This document shows, piece after piece, positions 44,501 through 56,196 of a DNA stretch of 64,000 nt; the first letter of the stretch is position 1, and each line of letters starts with the position of its first letter. The translations under genes and the position numbers were made by a program. Under the pieces are notes generated by a model. The model saw only the letters and a list, made by a program, of their open reading frames with translations, was not told the DNA's origin and made no database searches. Source of the DNA: Oikopleura dioica (Eukaryota; Chordata; Appendicularia; Copelata; Oikopleuridae); assembly GCA_907165135.1 (NCBI GenBank), contig OU015569.1, positions 2,356,001 through 2,420,000 on the forward strand, read 5' to 3'.

Positions 44501-47500
44501 AAAATTATTATCAGACGCTCTCTTCTACTTAAAATGAGTCATAATAGGAAGTTGTATAAAGACTTCTCCGATAAAAGAGCGCGATTTCGCCTTACTCACG
44601 AGAAAAGCACCTTATGATTTTACGACTTGAAATCATAGTGAAACATTGTTTCTAGTGAATCGAAGCCAGCTTGTATCAATATCCGACGAGGTGGTGGAGG
44701 GTTCACGCCAGACTCCGAGAAACCGCTGGGCGCAGTGTAGAGAAATGAGCCTCAATAAAAGCAAACAACGCATATCTACTGCTCAGGTACTTATTCATTC
44801 ATTTCAAAAGACTTTGTTCAAGGTGTCTTTTAGAAAGATCTTGATGGAATCCTCAACATTGAAACCGAACAAAGAAATGCCTTGGCCGCCGTTAGTCGTA
44901 TTCTTAATCAATATTCATCACACAGGTTAGCTGTCATAATGCATACAGTATCTATTTTTTAATTAAATTCGAAAGGATAAGTTCAAATGCCTCGTGGTAG
45001 AATATAAATAAGCTGACAAACAGACAGCTCTCGAATAAGGCTTGTTCAGAGCATCTGCATGCGCTGACGCCCGACATCACCCGCGACGGAGCCGCAACAC
45101 CGATGCTGTGAATATGTCTGTTTACCGCAATACAGCCTCAGGTTTTTTCTCCTGTCGATTATGGGATGCACTCTAACACGATCTAATATAGCTCTCCTCT
45201 ACCCACATAGAAGTCACAATCTTGTTCTATGGACGGCAAAACATCCGACCTACTGTACAAATTGTGAGGGACTTCTTTGGGGAATCACCAGGGCGCGTAT
45301 CTTCTTAGCGTGTACATAACATACAGTTTATCTCTTTTGATACCTTGTCCTATGCGATTAAGTACTTGATGTAAGATCCGTGAATAGACAAGGTCTCAAA
45401 TGCTCTGACTGCGGGGTCAAATGTCACGAGAGGTGCAGAGACATGCTTTCTATTGATTGTCTCCAGCGTGCTGCTAGCAAAAAGAGCTCCAACAAAAATG
45501 ACACCCAGGAATTAAAGGAGTCGATGCTCCAACTGATCCAAGGCCGTCTTAAAACTGCTGCAGAGGAGCTGAAATTACTGGCGAATATCTTCAGTTTGAC
45601 GCCAAGCGAATCCCAGCGAAATCTAGACTTGGTGAAAGACAAGTTGCTGAAGAAAGATTTGATCTGGTCGGCGAAGCTGAAAGTGACAGTTGTGGAAGCA
45701 AGAGGACTCATGCCAATGGACAAGAACGGGCTCTCAGATCCGTATTGCGCAGTTCAAGTTGGCAAGCATCACAAAAACACGACGACAAAGAAAGAAACCC
45801 TCGATCCAAAGTGGAATGAATCATTCGACTTCAAAGTTGAGAGCGCGCGTGAGTCCATTAAAATACGAATCTGGGATGAGGACGATGATCTGCGAAGTCG
45901 ACTGAAAGACAAAATCCTACGAGAAGCGGATGACTTTCTCGGCCAAGTTGTGATTGACATACGCTCGATCACAGGTGACTCGGATAGCTGGTACGAGCTG
46001 CAACCAAGGACAGCGAAAACAACAATCAAGGGGAGCATTCGGATAAAGATTAGCATGACACGGAAAACTGACATTGATGGGGATGAAAAATTAGCGACAA
46101 TTCCAAATCAATTTCTGATTCTTCACAGCCACATTCTTTCATATCTCCAAGACCTCACTGGAAACTCTAATTCCTCGAAAACAAGTCCGATAATTTCCTG
46201 CTCTAGTTCGGGACAAGTCTCCGTTTCCAACAGAATCGCCCAGAAAATTCTGGATTCCTTCACGAAGCACTACGGCATCACAAAGATCTTCATTCAAATG
46301 GCCACATTCGGACATTTGACCGAAAACTTAAATATGATCGACGCGGCAGAAACACTTTGGATTATTTCTGGACATGCCATTGAGCATTATTGGAACGGGG
46401 TTAATATTTTATCAAGACAAGTAGCTCCCATGGCACAAAGTTTGAACATGAATAATACTGATCAAAATCTCAGCTCGCAAAGAATTTTTTTTTCGTGCAT
46501 AATTCGTTAAAATTTAAACCCTGATCTAGCCATGAACCTAACACGGCTCATCTGACAATGGATGAGCGCTTGTACGCATCAAATATCCAAAAGCGCAACT
46601 TGAGTGGACAGGTGAAAAAGGCAGAAATGTTCATCCGATTGAAGCTGAACTCCTATCGCATGCACTATGGAAAAAATTTGAATGAGCCGACCGCGCACAA
46701 TTTGGAACTCTCGCTCAAGATACTCATCAAACTCGTTGAGTTCAAGGAGAAAGTCTTGAAGGAGAACAACAGCAAGCTCGACGAAATGATTCTCGACTGC
46801 TGCAGTAAATGCCACGAAATTACGTACGGGAATGTTTTTCACGAAGCAGAAGAGTATCAAGTAAGAGCATCAATTGCAGGCTCAGTTGATGATGGAGACG
46901 GACTCTGGCAGGAAAAGTTGGCGTATTCTTGTAACACAGATATTTTTAAGAGTTTTCAAAAACTTGTATCCTAACTAGAAACAGCAACAGGGTGAAAATA
47001 CTGAGTCGAGTTGTGACCACTCAGCTCCACTGGAATTCTGGGAGCGTTTCTTGCGATGCGTTGTTTCACTTGTAGAAGAAGATATGGTCTACTACTCGCC
47101 CATTTTCACCTCCGTTATTCCCGATCTAAAGCTAACAACCTGCTCGGCGGTAAAGTTTTGGTCGATGTTGCTAAATGACTTGGTCGGGTTTTTGGAGCAC
47201 GAGTCGGATTGCCGCCATTGGTCAACTACTTCCGACTACATGAAGCTTCAAAAGCTTGTCAAGGAGGTTTACGAGAGGCTGAGTGCGATGATTGATGATA
47301 AAAATTTCACTGGATTAGGAATGAGTTTAAAACTGCCAAGCATCGAATGAAAGAGTCGTCGTTGATTGCACTTTTGAAAACTCATAAAAAGCCCCTTATG
47401 CTGAGCACTTCATTCCTTTCACTTGCATTTGGCTGGACGACTGTATAATTGAATACTGTAAATATGTAGAGAAAAGCTATCAGCTCGATGAGTCTGACGG

Positions 47501-49393
47501 CTTTCAGCGAACAAACGAATACGTCAAATTCTCCAGCTCAGTTGTTGACTTGTTCGACATGCTTAATCAGCTGGGAGCGTCTACATCAAAACTGCGCTCA
47601 GACTGCCACAAATTTAATGGAATACTAGGACTCGTCTCATAAATACAAATTGAGTTAATTTTGCATTCAGTGTTATTGAAGTTCCTATTCTGAGACTATT
47701 GTAGAAAACAAATTTGCTCAAGTTGTGACGACTGCAATTTTTCATTACATAGAAATCTTCATGAAGGTAATCATTTCAAATTTAATTTCATCTCGAATTT
47801 TCTTTTTAGGATTTTCGAAAGTACCTGAATGAGGCTAACATATCCTATGTGATGACGAACAACATTCAACAAATTCGCGAACAGCTTCAAGATCTTTACA
47901 TCACAATGGGCCAGGACCAACTTCACCCAAAGGCGCAAGAATATTTCAGAGAAGCTCAAAGCAAGTTATCCAAGACGATAGGTAAGCGGCTCTTTCTGTA
48001 TCTCTGTTACTCTTTTCTTCATTTTAGACAAATGCATACGAATGCTTGGAGTTTCTTTGAAGCCTTGTACGGATTCTGGCATCGTCGCAATGTATAACGA
48101 GCTCCAACAACTTAGCCAAAACTTAGCTCCCAATTCAGCAAACATTGCTGCAGCGAGAGAGCAAGTTTTCCAGGTAAGAATCGCTCATAAGATCTTCGAT
48201 ATAAAAAAATTTGATAGGCACTTATACCACTGGTAAACGAACAACTGGACCATCTGCACGAGCACATCGAGCAAAAACCATTCTTCAAAATCCTCAAAAT
48301 TGTCTGGAACTTTCTGATAGAAGGAATCCTGCACAAAATCATCCTCCATCCCGAAAGAATCGAGCCCATGGAAAACCGGACATATCTTTCGGCAACTTTG
48401 AAGGGAGGCTTTTCGAACTAAAATTAGTTGGCCCTTCATTGACTGGCAAATTGAAAGCTCTTATAAAGAAAACGCTGATTCGCACAGAAAGACCACTTAC
48501 AAATTTTCAAGTGGAAGTTATATCAAACGTCATTGTTTCGCTTGAAGACTACTTTCATCAAAATGGGGAAGGATTGAAAAAAGCATTTTTCAACAAAGAC
48601 AACTCCCTCCGCCAGCTAAAATACACTCTCGGCAAGTTGATGCAATCATTCGTTTTCTAATTATCTCTCCAGACAAATATACAGAAGAAACAGACGTGCT
48701 CATCTGGCGGCTAATGGATTCCTACACTTCAACAGCGAAAAAGATGCCTCCTGAACTCATTCGCCCTTCTATCGTTCTCGCATTCGAGCTCTCGCTCATT
48801 AAGAGCGGCAGAAAAACTTTCTCCTTGACGGTGAAAGTCAAATCTGTTGAGAACATGCCGCTAGAATTTTCAAAAGTCTTCCGCCCATTCGTTGAAGTTG
48901 CCGTCTACGGTCCGTCTGTGGAACAGATCGTTCATGTCCACGCTACTAAATCCAAGGTAAGCCAAAAGCCAAAAGTCGCAATTGTTCGCCAGCATGATTC
49001 TAGTACAACACTGCCAATGCAATTTTCGACCAAGAATTCTCCTCAACGTTGTCCAACGACTGGCGCAAATCCGAAATTCAGTTCTCGTTGAAAGATTTCT
49101 CGCTAATCGGAGAGAACCGATCTTTAGGACGGCACATTGTGCGCCTCTCTAATTTCAAAGATCTCCCACAAGTCGCAGAAACTGCTCCGCTCACCAAGCC
49201 GACTCCTTTTAGGTTTCTCGTCTTTTCTACTTTTCGTTTCTTTTACCCAATTTTTAGCAACAATGAAAACGTATTATTCCACTTGCTCCAGAAACGCTCA
49301 TTCGACAACGTCGCCAAACAGTTCATCAGCTTGAAAGATTTCAGCATAGCAAACCACACAGCTTCAAGATCAACTACGAGACAACAGAAATAA
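41523..49393 (+). CDS. unc-13: UNC-13/Munc13 synaptic vesicle priming protein, many exons
   Basis: The protein primes synaptic vesicles by opening syntaxin and assembling SNAREs. N-terminal exons 41523-41552, 41762-41869 and 42052 to about 42204, with continuation to about 42690, give a C2A-like region ([18 protein letters not shown], later [14 protein letters not shown]). C1 is split over 45211-45291 and 45388 onward: [20 protein letters not shown] then [17 protein letters not shown], with the His/Cys zinc ligands. C2B follows (45670-46060: [28 protein letters not shown]). The MUN domain spans about 46080-48660 ([20 protein letters not shown]). C2C is at about 48760-49090, and the conserved tail [16 protein letters not shown] ends with TAA at 49393. 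Intermediate exons 43844-43970, 44656-44786 and 44834-44925 also fit in phase. The N-terminal exons, given their fit to Munc13-1, suggest a long isoform. An ATG at 43149 ([10 protein letters not shown]) may start a shorter one. Confidence 0.85.
43149..43190 (+). other. unc-13: Possible alternative first exon of unc-13 (short isoform)
   Basis: ATG 43149 opens 14 codons ([14 protein letters not shown]) ending in a GTAAGT donor in phase 0, which fits the phase-0 exon at 43844-43970. Short and long unc-13 isoforms from separate promoters are known in other animals. It could equally be an internal exon. Confidence 0.4.
45292..45387 (+). other. Non-canonical GG-AG intron inside the unc-13 C1 domain
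   Basis: The conserved C1 sequence WGIT-RQGLKC is continuous only if the exon ends at 45291 (...ACCAG) and resumes at 45388 (ACAAGG). That leaves a 96-nt intron beginning GGCGCG and ending AATAG. No GT near the border keeps the frame. GG, GA and GC donors are reported at raised frequency in larvaceans. Confidence 0.7.
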
Positions 49394-50766
49394 CTTCTTT
49401 CGAATATAATTGAATAAATGCGACCCTACTTCCCAAGGCGGTTGATTTCAACTAACTCTCAAGCGCAATGTTCTTCAACGATGCGTCAAAAAAAGGGCTG
49501 GCTCGGGATAAAAAGTCTCGAAGATAGTCGCTAATCGGAGAATCGACCTAATTATGAGGCCCGGGCGACATTTTCGTCATCTAATTGCCCAATCGCGGGC
49601 AATGTTCCACTTCTTCAGATTCCAAAGTTGTGCCCTTTCAAATGCCGGGGATCATTCTTCAGTGACGAGGAGGATGCAGCTGGATTGATTGAGGATGTGA
49701 TGAGTAGAGCTCCAGTTTCGTATTTCCGAAAGGGCTCGCTCACGAGCTCGTCATAAATCAAAAAGAGTATTTAGCGTCAAAATGATCAAAACGCCTCGTC
49801 TAAGCGATTTTATAAAGCACTTTACGAGTTGACTTCAAAGTTGCACGAATGCGAAGTGTTTTTACTAAGTAACAACACGTCCTACTAAAAAACCGCTCGA
49901 TTCTCACGTAAATAGCTTCCGCAGGACAACCGTATAAATTGTGCGAAAACACGTGTTTACGACTCTATAAGAAGACCTATTTGTTACTTCTGGAAGCAAA
50001 GAAACTTCCTCCGTCGCTGGAAGAAATTGGAACCATTGACCTTGATCGTGGGGTGGCTCATTGATTGTCTTATTTCGAAAACGGGCATTCAATAAATCGA
50101 TTCTCCGAAAAACTGGAAGCTCGCTGAAGAAGAACTCTTTGAAAGTTATTTTTTCTACTTCCGATTGTCAAACAAAGAAATGGAAGTATTTTCAATGTTC
50201 CTACGAATTCGTAGTGTTTCTAACAGGAGACGATTTAATATGATGATGGAAGGCTTTAAGGATGTTTTGAAAGGACTTGAAACGCAGTTTAATCGAGTAG
50301 AATGAAGAAGGGAGTAGGAAAGAAGATAAAAGACGATGATAGAAAATGATTTCCACCCTGGGGTGGCGATGTGAGCTTCTGGCGCCTCACAATAAACTCT
50401 CTCCCGCTTTTTTTTCTGATGAGAAAAAAGAGCATCCAGCGACGGTGGCGCGTAGTAGCAGCAACACGACGAGTAACCACTCCACAATTTTTTTCTCTCT
50501 CTCTCTCTCTCAAATTAAGAGCTTCTTGGTCTAGTGGTGAGTAGCGAGTGTGTGTCGCAGCTCACTTTCGGGAAAACCTAACTTAAACGAGCTCGCCGAG
50601 AATTTTGCATTTTTCAAAAACGCTCCGAGCAAAATAAGAAAAAAGAAAAATATAACCACCGCGCTGAGATAAATTCCATTATAGAGAGCAACATCCAACA
50701 CTTCCAAAACACGAAGGAAAGAGAAAGCGGTTTCGAGGGAGGAACTGAGCTCAATTCCAATTTGCA
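49394..50766. other. Intergenic region with (CT)n microsatellite
   Basis: No splice-consistent gene was found. A CT repeat lies at about 50492-50511. A short minus-strand frame at 49904-50092 (INEPPHDQGQWFQFLP) could be a lone exon. Confidence 0.35.
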
Positions 50767-52073
50767 ATGACAACTCCTCTTGCGCGAAAATCTGCCCCGG
50801 CGACCAGTTCCACTCAAGGTAATATCAATAATAGAAAGAAGCAATTGCGTCGATCAACTGTTTAGCCGCCGACTTTTACGGGGAAAGAAACACTGGAATC
50901 AGAATGGTTTCCACGGGCAAACTTGACGATGCCGCGGAAGAAGCCCGTAAAAATCTCATCAAGTCCATGGGCAAGAAGCCCCGTAACAGGTTCAAACGAC
51001 TTTTACATTACTCTCAGAGGACTTTTCACTTGTAATTTTACATCAAAACAAGTCTTGGTGATAATAACAACACACGGCGGCGTGTTTAGATAAGGCTGAT
51101 TGCCCTAGTCTCACAATAAGCTCATACTTTTCGAGCTCGAGCGAGTCGAGGGAATCCTGTTCCGCTTCATTTATGGCGGCTCGTTAAGCTTTCCAAAGTG
51201 TATCCTTTGCGCTGCGATCGGCAGATGGCATAGCCTTTTCAGCTAACAGAAATTTTGCGAAAAGAGCATTAATAATTAATTACCCGATGGTAACTATTGA
51301 TTACCGAAAAAAGTATGTCAGGAAATCATAAAATAATTGAAAGCCCCTATTGAGGGTAGGAGAATGGCAATACGCATCCTTAGGTTAATTAGGTTAATCT
51401 TATTGGGTGTCCATTTTTCGGCAAATTAGATTTTTGTGGAGTGATCAATTTGACACTGATTTCAGCGTCACTGACAGATGGAAGCCCAAAGAAGAGCCCA
51501 CTCAGGTGAGAGTTTGTTATTCTCAATATATCTCGGGGCTTAGCCCTTATTGTCATTTAAATTCTTTGTGCGTGAGTTCTGTACTCAAGACGAACTTAAG
51601 GAACAAAAGATTGGGCCGGACCAGAAGATTCAAAACTCGTACTCTGCGTACGAACAAAGGCGCAACTCGCGAATCGCCGAACGCACGGAGCAACTCAAGA
51701 AACTCCAAAAGGAACAGGAAGAAAAAGAAGCGGAAAGAATGGCCCGCATCGAGAAGCGTCGCAATGAGAGGTAAAAACAACAGATTCTCTTCTTTGTCTT
51801 CACTTGAAGAAATTCCAATTATGGATTTACTAGATTGCCTTATCCACCGAAAGATAAGCGTAAAAGCGTCTCAGAAGCGTATTGAAAAGGCCCGTCCAGT
51901 GGAATCACATTGAGTTAATCTCGGCGCCAGGCTTAGATTACTGCCTTTAATTGACTCATTACTTCAGATTGTCGTCAATCGGTGGTGTCGGGGAACCGGA
52001 TCTGGCAAACGGCGTTAAAGATCTCAAAATTGGCGCAGGCGTGTCAAGGAATGTGCTCAATTTCGAATCCTAG
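50767..52073 (+). CDS. Charged coiled-coil protein, 5 exons, unrecognised
   Basis: Exons 50767-50818, 50866-50989, 51466-51505, 51577-51770 and 51968-52073 join with GT-AG borders and exact phases (1, 2, 0, 2) into a 171-residue protein starting MTTPLARKSA and ending VLNFES. Residues 20-75 are mixed-charge (GKLDDAAEEARKNLIKS, VTDRWKPKEEP). Residues 85-140 form a strongly charged Glu/Lys/Arg heptad-like helix (RTEQLKKLQKEQEEKEAERM). The tail is Gly-rich. There is no signal peptide or membrane segment, so a cytoskeletal or scaffold role is likely but not shown. The exon phases and clean ends make the gene model strong even though the family is unknown. Confidence 0.7.
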
Positions 52074-53455
52074 AATCACTTTCGTTTCATAATTTTTCTA
52101 TTGTTGAGCAGTGGAAACAGTTCTAGTGTGCCAGCTTCGCGAAAAACCGCTCCTCTTCCAGCTTCTCTCGACGAAACTAGTAATTATCCCCGCCTTTCTC
52201 ATCGCTAATGTGGAGCAAAAAAAATACAAAATACAGATTTCACCCTGTCAAACCAAAATTACAGAAAAAGAGTTTTCAAATTTTCGTGAATTAACAACCT
52301 CTTCGTTCCTAAATTGTAATCGTTTACGCATGATATAGGACTCTTATTGACTGCTCATTATGGAAATAAAATTGCACTAGATGAAAAGCTAATTAGAGCT
52401 TTTAGAGAGTTGGAATTTTCAATTGTCCTATTCTCAAGCCTGTTCAATCTTTTCTTTCTCGTGCCTACAAAAAATGGTATAAATCCAATACTTGATCGGT
52501 AAGATCACTCTTGTAGACATCTTGGAAGCTTCGTGATCGTCTTTTGAAGAAAATAAGTACCTAAGGGAGCAAGTTGAAGTTGCTGTGTTGATTAAATCAT
52601 GCCCAGAATTTTGTTGCAAGGTTGCCGTCTTCGAAGTTCAAACTGCTTCTCAGAAAATTCGCGATTCAAGCTTGCTGATATTTTTTGAAAAAAAAAATGA
52701 TAAACAAACCGCAGAAGATTCTCTTTTTTCTTTTCTGCAGCTTAGGGTTAGACCCGATGCAAGATTGAGATTCACCTCAATCTTGCGCAGGTGAGCAGCA
52801 AGGCGATAGTGTCGAATCTCGGGAAGCGGTCTCGATTCTAAATCGCGCAAAAAGGTCGAATTCGAAAAACTGCAGTTGGAAGGAAATAGACAGAAAGAGA
52901 GAAATAGCTTCTAAGGCACAAACAAGCCGTCTAAAGGAGGCCGAACGCGGCAGAATTTACTAGTAACTGCCACCATCATTGGTATACTGTTGGATAATCT
53001 GACAGTGATCCGTTCCATGACAAACCGCGCCCATAATATTTTCGCTTTCTGAATACGCAAGAACAAGTGCACCGCACAGTTTATTTCTCTAAAAACGGAA
53101 ACGAAAGATTGTGAAACCATGATCTTGCAAAATCATCCCTTTTCTTACGAAAAAAAACGAACCTGGTGTGAAAAAGAAAGAAAGGATCGCGCGAATTCGG
53201 ATTTCCCGCAGCGGATCAGAGCCCGAGAATCATGCGATTGTTGCAGCTTAGGTTAACTGGCTCACGTTGGACATTATCAGACGGCGGCCGTGAGAGGATA
53301 ATAAGAAATATTAAGCCATAGGATTAATTCCCTCTCTACTAGAGAGACTAGAGAGTCTCTAGTCTAAAGAGTAGATAGCCCGAATCAAAGCGACTTTCCA
53401 AGTTCACGAAAAAGGGGAACTGAATTAGCTAATCAACGAGCTGATCAACGAATAG
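52074..53455. other. Region upstream of the homeobox exon, first exons not resolved
   Basis: It should contain the 5' exons of the homeobox gene. Two candidate stretches are an exon-like segment ending in a GTGAGC donor at about 52792 (ARLRFTSILRR) and one at about 52852 (KVEFEKLQLEGN), but neither could be joined convincingly. A perfect 10-bp-arm palindrome (AGACTAGAGA-G-TCTCTAGTCT) lies at 53345-53365. Confidence 0.4.
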
Positions 53456-54229
53456 TATCCATCTCGGGACGACAAAGCTCGTCTTGCAAAATGCCTCAAC
53501 ATAGCTGAAAACAAGATTCAAGTATGGTTTCAAAATCGTCGAGCTCGAGACAGGTCCTAAAACTTTTGGGAGCTTTATTTAAATTTTCACAATTTTAAGG
53601 CGACCTAGAGGGAATCGCCGCAAAAGATTGGGACATCATGGAATGCCATTTCCGCCGTTCTCCCTGGGTCATCCGTAAGTTAAAAATTTTTTGTCTTTGA
53701 GCTCATGTCATCATTTTTTAAGATCGCCCTTCAACTCAGGATTCTTTTCATCGAGTAGTGATGGGCATGCGCCACAGATGTACCCCCCGCAGAACTTCAA
53801 CTGGCCGAAAATCAATTTTTCTTCACATTGTGAGTACTTCTGTGAATTTAATAATTAATCGACAGTAATGATAATTAGTAATATGCCGCCTTTGGTCTTA
53901 ACTTAAGCTAATGACAAATGAACGCATATTGGCTATCCTGGAGCATATTTATTTTAGATACGAACATATTTCCACAGAGCTGGTCGGCACCCTCCTTCGA
54001 AATACCACAACAACTTAACTCATTCGATAGGTACTTAATTTCAATGTTTAAAATCACGTAACCGATCCCAAGAACTGACCTGATGAGACTCAAACAATCA
54101 GAAGTCGCTTCGTCTCTCCAGTGGAGCAACAGTTCTTCAGTCGATTCCGACGTCTCTATTACGCCTCATACTCAGCATGTGACTGAGATTCCAAATGACA
54201 CTGACGGTGACTTCACTGATAACACATAG
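53456..54229 (+). CDS. Homeodomain transcription factor, 3' exons
   Basis: Exons 53456-53553, 53600-53674, 53723-53829, 53958-54030 and 54088-54229 join with exact phases (2, 2, 1, 2) to a TAG stop. The first encodes homeodomain helices 2 and 3: YPSRDDKARLAKCLNIAENK then the recognition helix IQVWFQNRRARDR, with Trp48, Phe49, Asn51 and Arg53 conserved. Downstream is a basic patch (RRPRGNRRKRLGHHG), then a Pro/Ser/Phe-rich region and an acidic Ser/Thr/Asp tail. Gln at position 50 is compatible with PRD-like or ANTP-like classes. I cannot name the family without helix 1. The start is missing: in-frame sequence just upstream (RIKATFQVHEKGELN) resembles a homeodomain N-terminal arm but runs into two TAG codons in a tandem 12-bp duplication. 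Confidence 0.8.
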
Positions 54230-54574
54230 CATTGATGCGACTGTTCTTTACATTTTTGCATGCATTTTCTATGAAATTCAAGGCCCTGCAATAATTAATA
54301 AATACACTTGATGTTTACAACTTTGATAAGCGTTCTTTTTACTTATCACCAAATGATTGAGATCTTTTTGTTTATTTGTGAAGCCTTCACAGTGAAGGCT
54401 TTGAAGAAACTGAGTCAAAACTGTTCATTGAGTGGTGGGCAGTATTATGACAGTTATAAATATGTTTGTTTTATAGCTACATAGAAAGTAAGAACTTGAA
54501 ACGGAATTCAATTGAAGATATTTTGTATAACTCAAATTTAGCACGATTTTAGTATAAATTGATGTGTATGTTCT
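54230..54574. other. Convergent 3' intergenic region
   Basis: It separates the 3' ends of the homeobox gene (plus) and the Tudor gene (minus). An AATAAATACA signal lies at about 54297 for the former. No other feature is seen. Confidence 0.5.
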
Positions 54575-55741
54575 TCAGCGTCTTTGTCTTGGATGACAAG
54601 TGTAGTCATATTTCTTCGAAAAAGACGCTATCCTATAGTTAGTGTAGTCCTCCGCAAAGTAAGGCTCGCATCCATTCATTCCCCCTCTAACGGCATCTAA
54701 CCGTGAAAAAAGTCCCTAAATAAGAAAGTTAAATGAAAAAAAAAACAAATATTATTCTTACGATCGGAACGGAATCATTGCCTTCTTCGTCGACAAGTGT
54801 TTCCTTTAAAAGTTTAATGTGGAACACTGGATATTCATCAGGATCACTTCTATTATCTGTCACAAAGCCCAATAGATACGAATATCTATGACAGACGCTC
54901 CAGTTTATGTCGCTACAAAACTTGCTCGCCATCGCTAGTTCTTGATCGTCTGTGATTTCAATATCAGCCATGAGAATCGGTAGGGCGGTCGCTGGGCACT
55001 GAAAGAACAATCAAAATGATGGAGTCTTAGCTGACTGACCTGAAAGGCGAATTTAGGTGGAAAATACAAATCTCCGACATCTACCTCCTCGTGATAACCA
55101 TAATCTACATAGTAACACCAAAGCCGGTAATCGTCATTATTCATCAACTTCTGATGGCGAGTAGGTTTTAGCCCGGGCGCGGATTCGAAAAAGAATCGCC
55201 TTCTTTCAAAGTATGATCTATGGTTGAGGTCAAACCACTTTCCGTGTTGAATGATTACTCGGTCGACCGCCTCGATACCTTCAGTACATTTAAGCAGCAA
55301 CATATTGGGCTTGAGATGTTGTTCTCTTCCTCGAACAGCGTATGGCGGCGGTAGTGATACAGTCGGTCGACTAGAATTCATTCCTCCGATTTCTTTTCGT
55401 CGCTCGTCTGCGAACTTCTGTAGCTTTTTAGTCATTTCCGATTCCATCAAATAGTATTCGTCGTCGGTGGTCCTCCGTATTTTTACAGCCATTTTTCGAC
55501 AGCTGACAAGGAACCCCGACTGAGCGTTTAGCAAAAAAGTTTTGCCATCTTCATCGCGATACTTCGCCTCTTCGAATATTTTCCATTTTTCTTCTCGCCA
55601 CAATTTCTGGTCTTGATCAGTCGCGATAGTTTCCAATTCAAAATTTTCAAGAGACGGACCAGTTTCGTTCGTTATTTTTTTCCCAAATAAATTGCGGTGT
55701 TGACGCCAGACCGGGTCTGAATCAAGGATAAAAAAGTCCAT
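54575..55741 (-). CDS. Tudor-domain protein, 3 exons
   Basis: Exons 55040-55741, 54762-54998 and 54575-54715 (all phase 0, GT-AG introns) give 359 residues from MDFFILDSDP to HPRQRR. Across the first exon junction lies a Tudor core: LWCYYVDYGYHEEVDVGDLY followed by FPPKFAFQCPATALPILMAD. This matches the VDYGN-x-E-x-V...L...F...P..A pattern of Tudor domains, which bind methylated arginine or lysine and in animals often act in piRNA and germ-granule pathways. The canonical VDYGN Asn is His here (VDYGYHE). The N-terminal half is charged and unrecognised. ATG is preceded by AAAAGAAA, an AG that could accept a spliced leader, 10 nt after the upstream gene's stop. Confidence 0.75.
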
Positions 55742-55751
55742 TTTCTTTTAC

Positions 55752-56120
55752 TTACGCGACGATGGCTATCTCTTCAATGTTTTGAGCAGAGCGATCTTTA
55801 TATGCGGCCATTTCTTTCAAATGGGAAGCATACGGACTTGTTACCAAGTACAAAAGCATCTCTTCGTGGCCTTCAGCGATCGACTCCGGATATTGATAGG
55901 GCAGTCTAAATTTCGTCTGCTAAAGAGAAATGTTTTTGAAAGAGCCCACCTGAGAACAGCAAACGCATCGTACCCCTGATGAACTCTTGTTTGCTTATTT
56001 GCCCTTCGTAATTCTTCCGATCCATCCAAGAGAGAGAACAATTTGACGAGAAGACTTGATGCCACACGGTCCGCTCGTAGTGTCTGAGCGAGTCTGTTGA
56101 TTCGGCGGTTCTGTTTCAGA
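55752..56120 (-). CDS. EF-hand-like protein, 3' end, upstream gene of an operon-like pair
   Basis: The last exon (55752-55919) encodes QTKFRLPYQYPESIAEGHEE on to IEEIAIVA and a TAA stop. The preceding exon (about 55951-56120) encodes WMDRKNYEGQISKQEFIRGT. This fits an EF-hand loop with N-x-E-G-x-I-x-x-x-E-F but with Arg instead of Asp at position 1, so calcium binding is doubtful. Joining these two frames needs an intron beginning GG (55920-55950, 31 nt) or another non-canonical border, because the GT one base inside breaks the frame. The 5' part would lie to the right, where a large LINE begins, so the gene may be truncated or its first exons lie beyond the window. Confidence 0.45.
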
Positions 56121-56196
56121 GGCTGCGGTGCGGTCTTTCTCTGTTGCTATCTTGTACGAGCTGTGACGAATGAGAAGTAGTGCCCCCCACTAACAA

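Noticed and set aside
50522-50590. tRNA-like A box (TGGTCTAGTGGTGAG)
   Set aside because: No B box (GGTTCGANTCC type) follows and the flanks cannot form an acceptor stem.
50155-50844. Minus-strand ORFs of 74-110 codons near the CT repeat
   Set aside because: Composition follows the microsatellite and poly-T runs. The second half is antisense to exon 1 of a well-supported gene.
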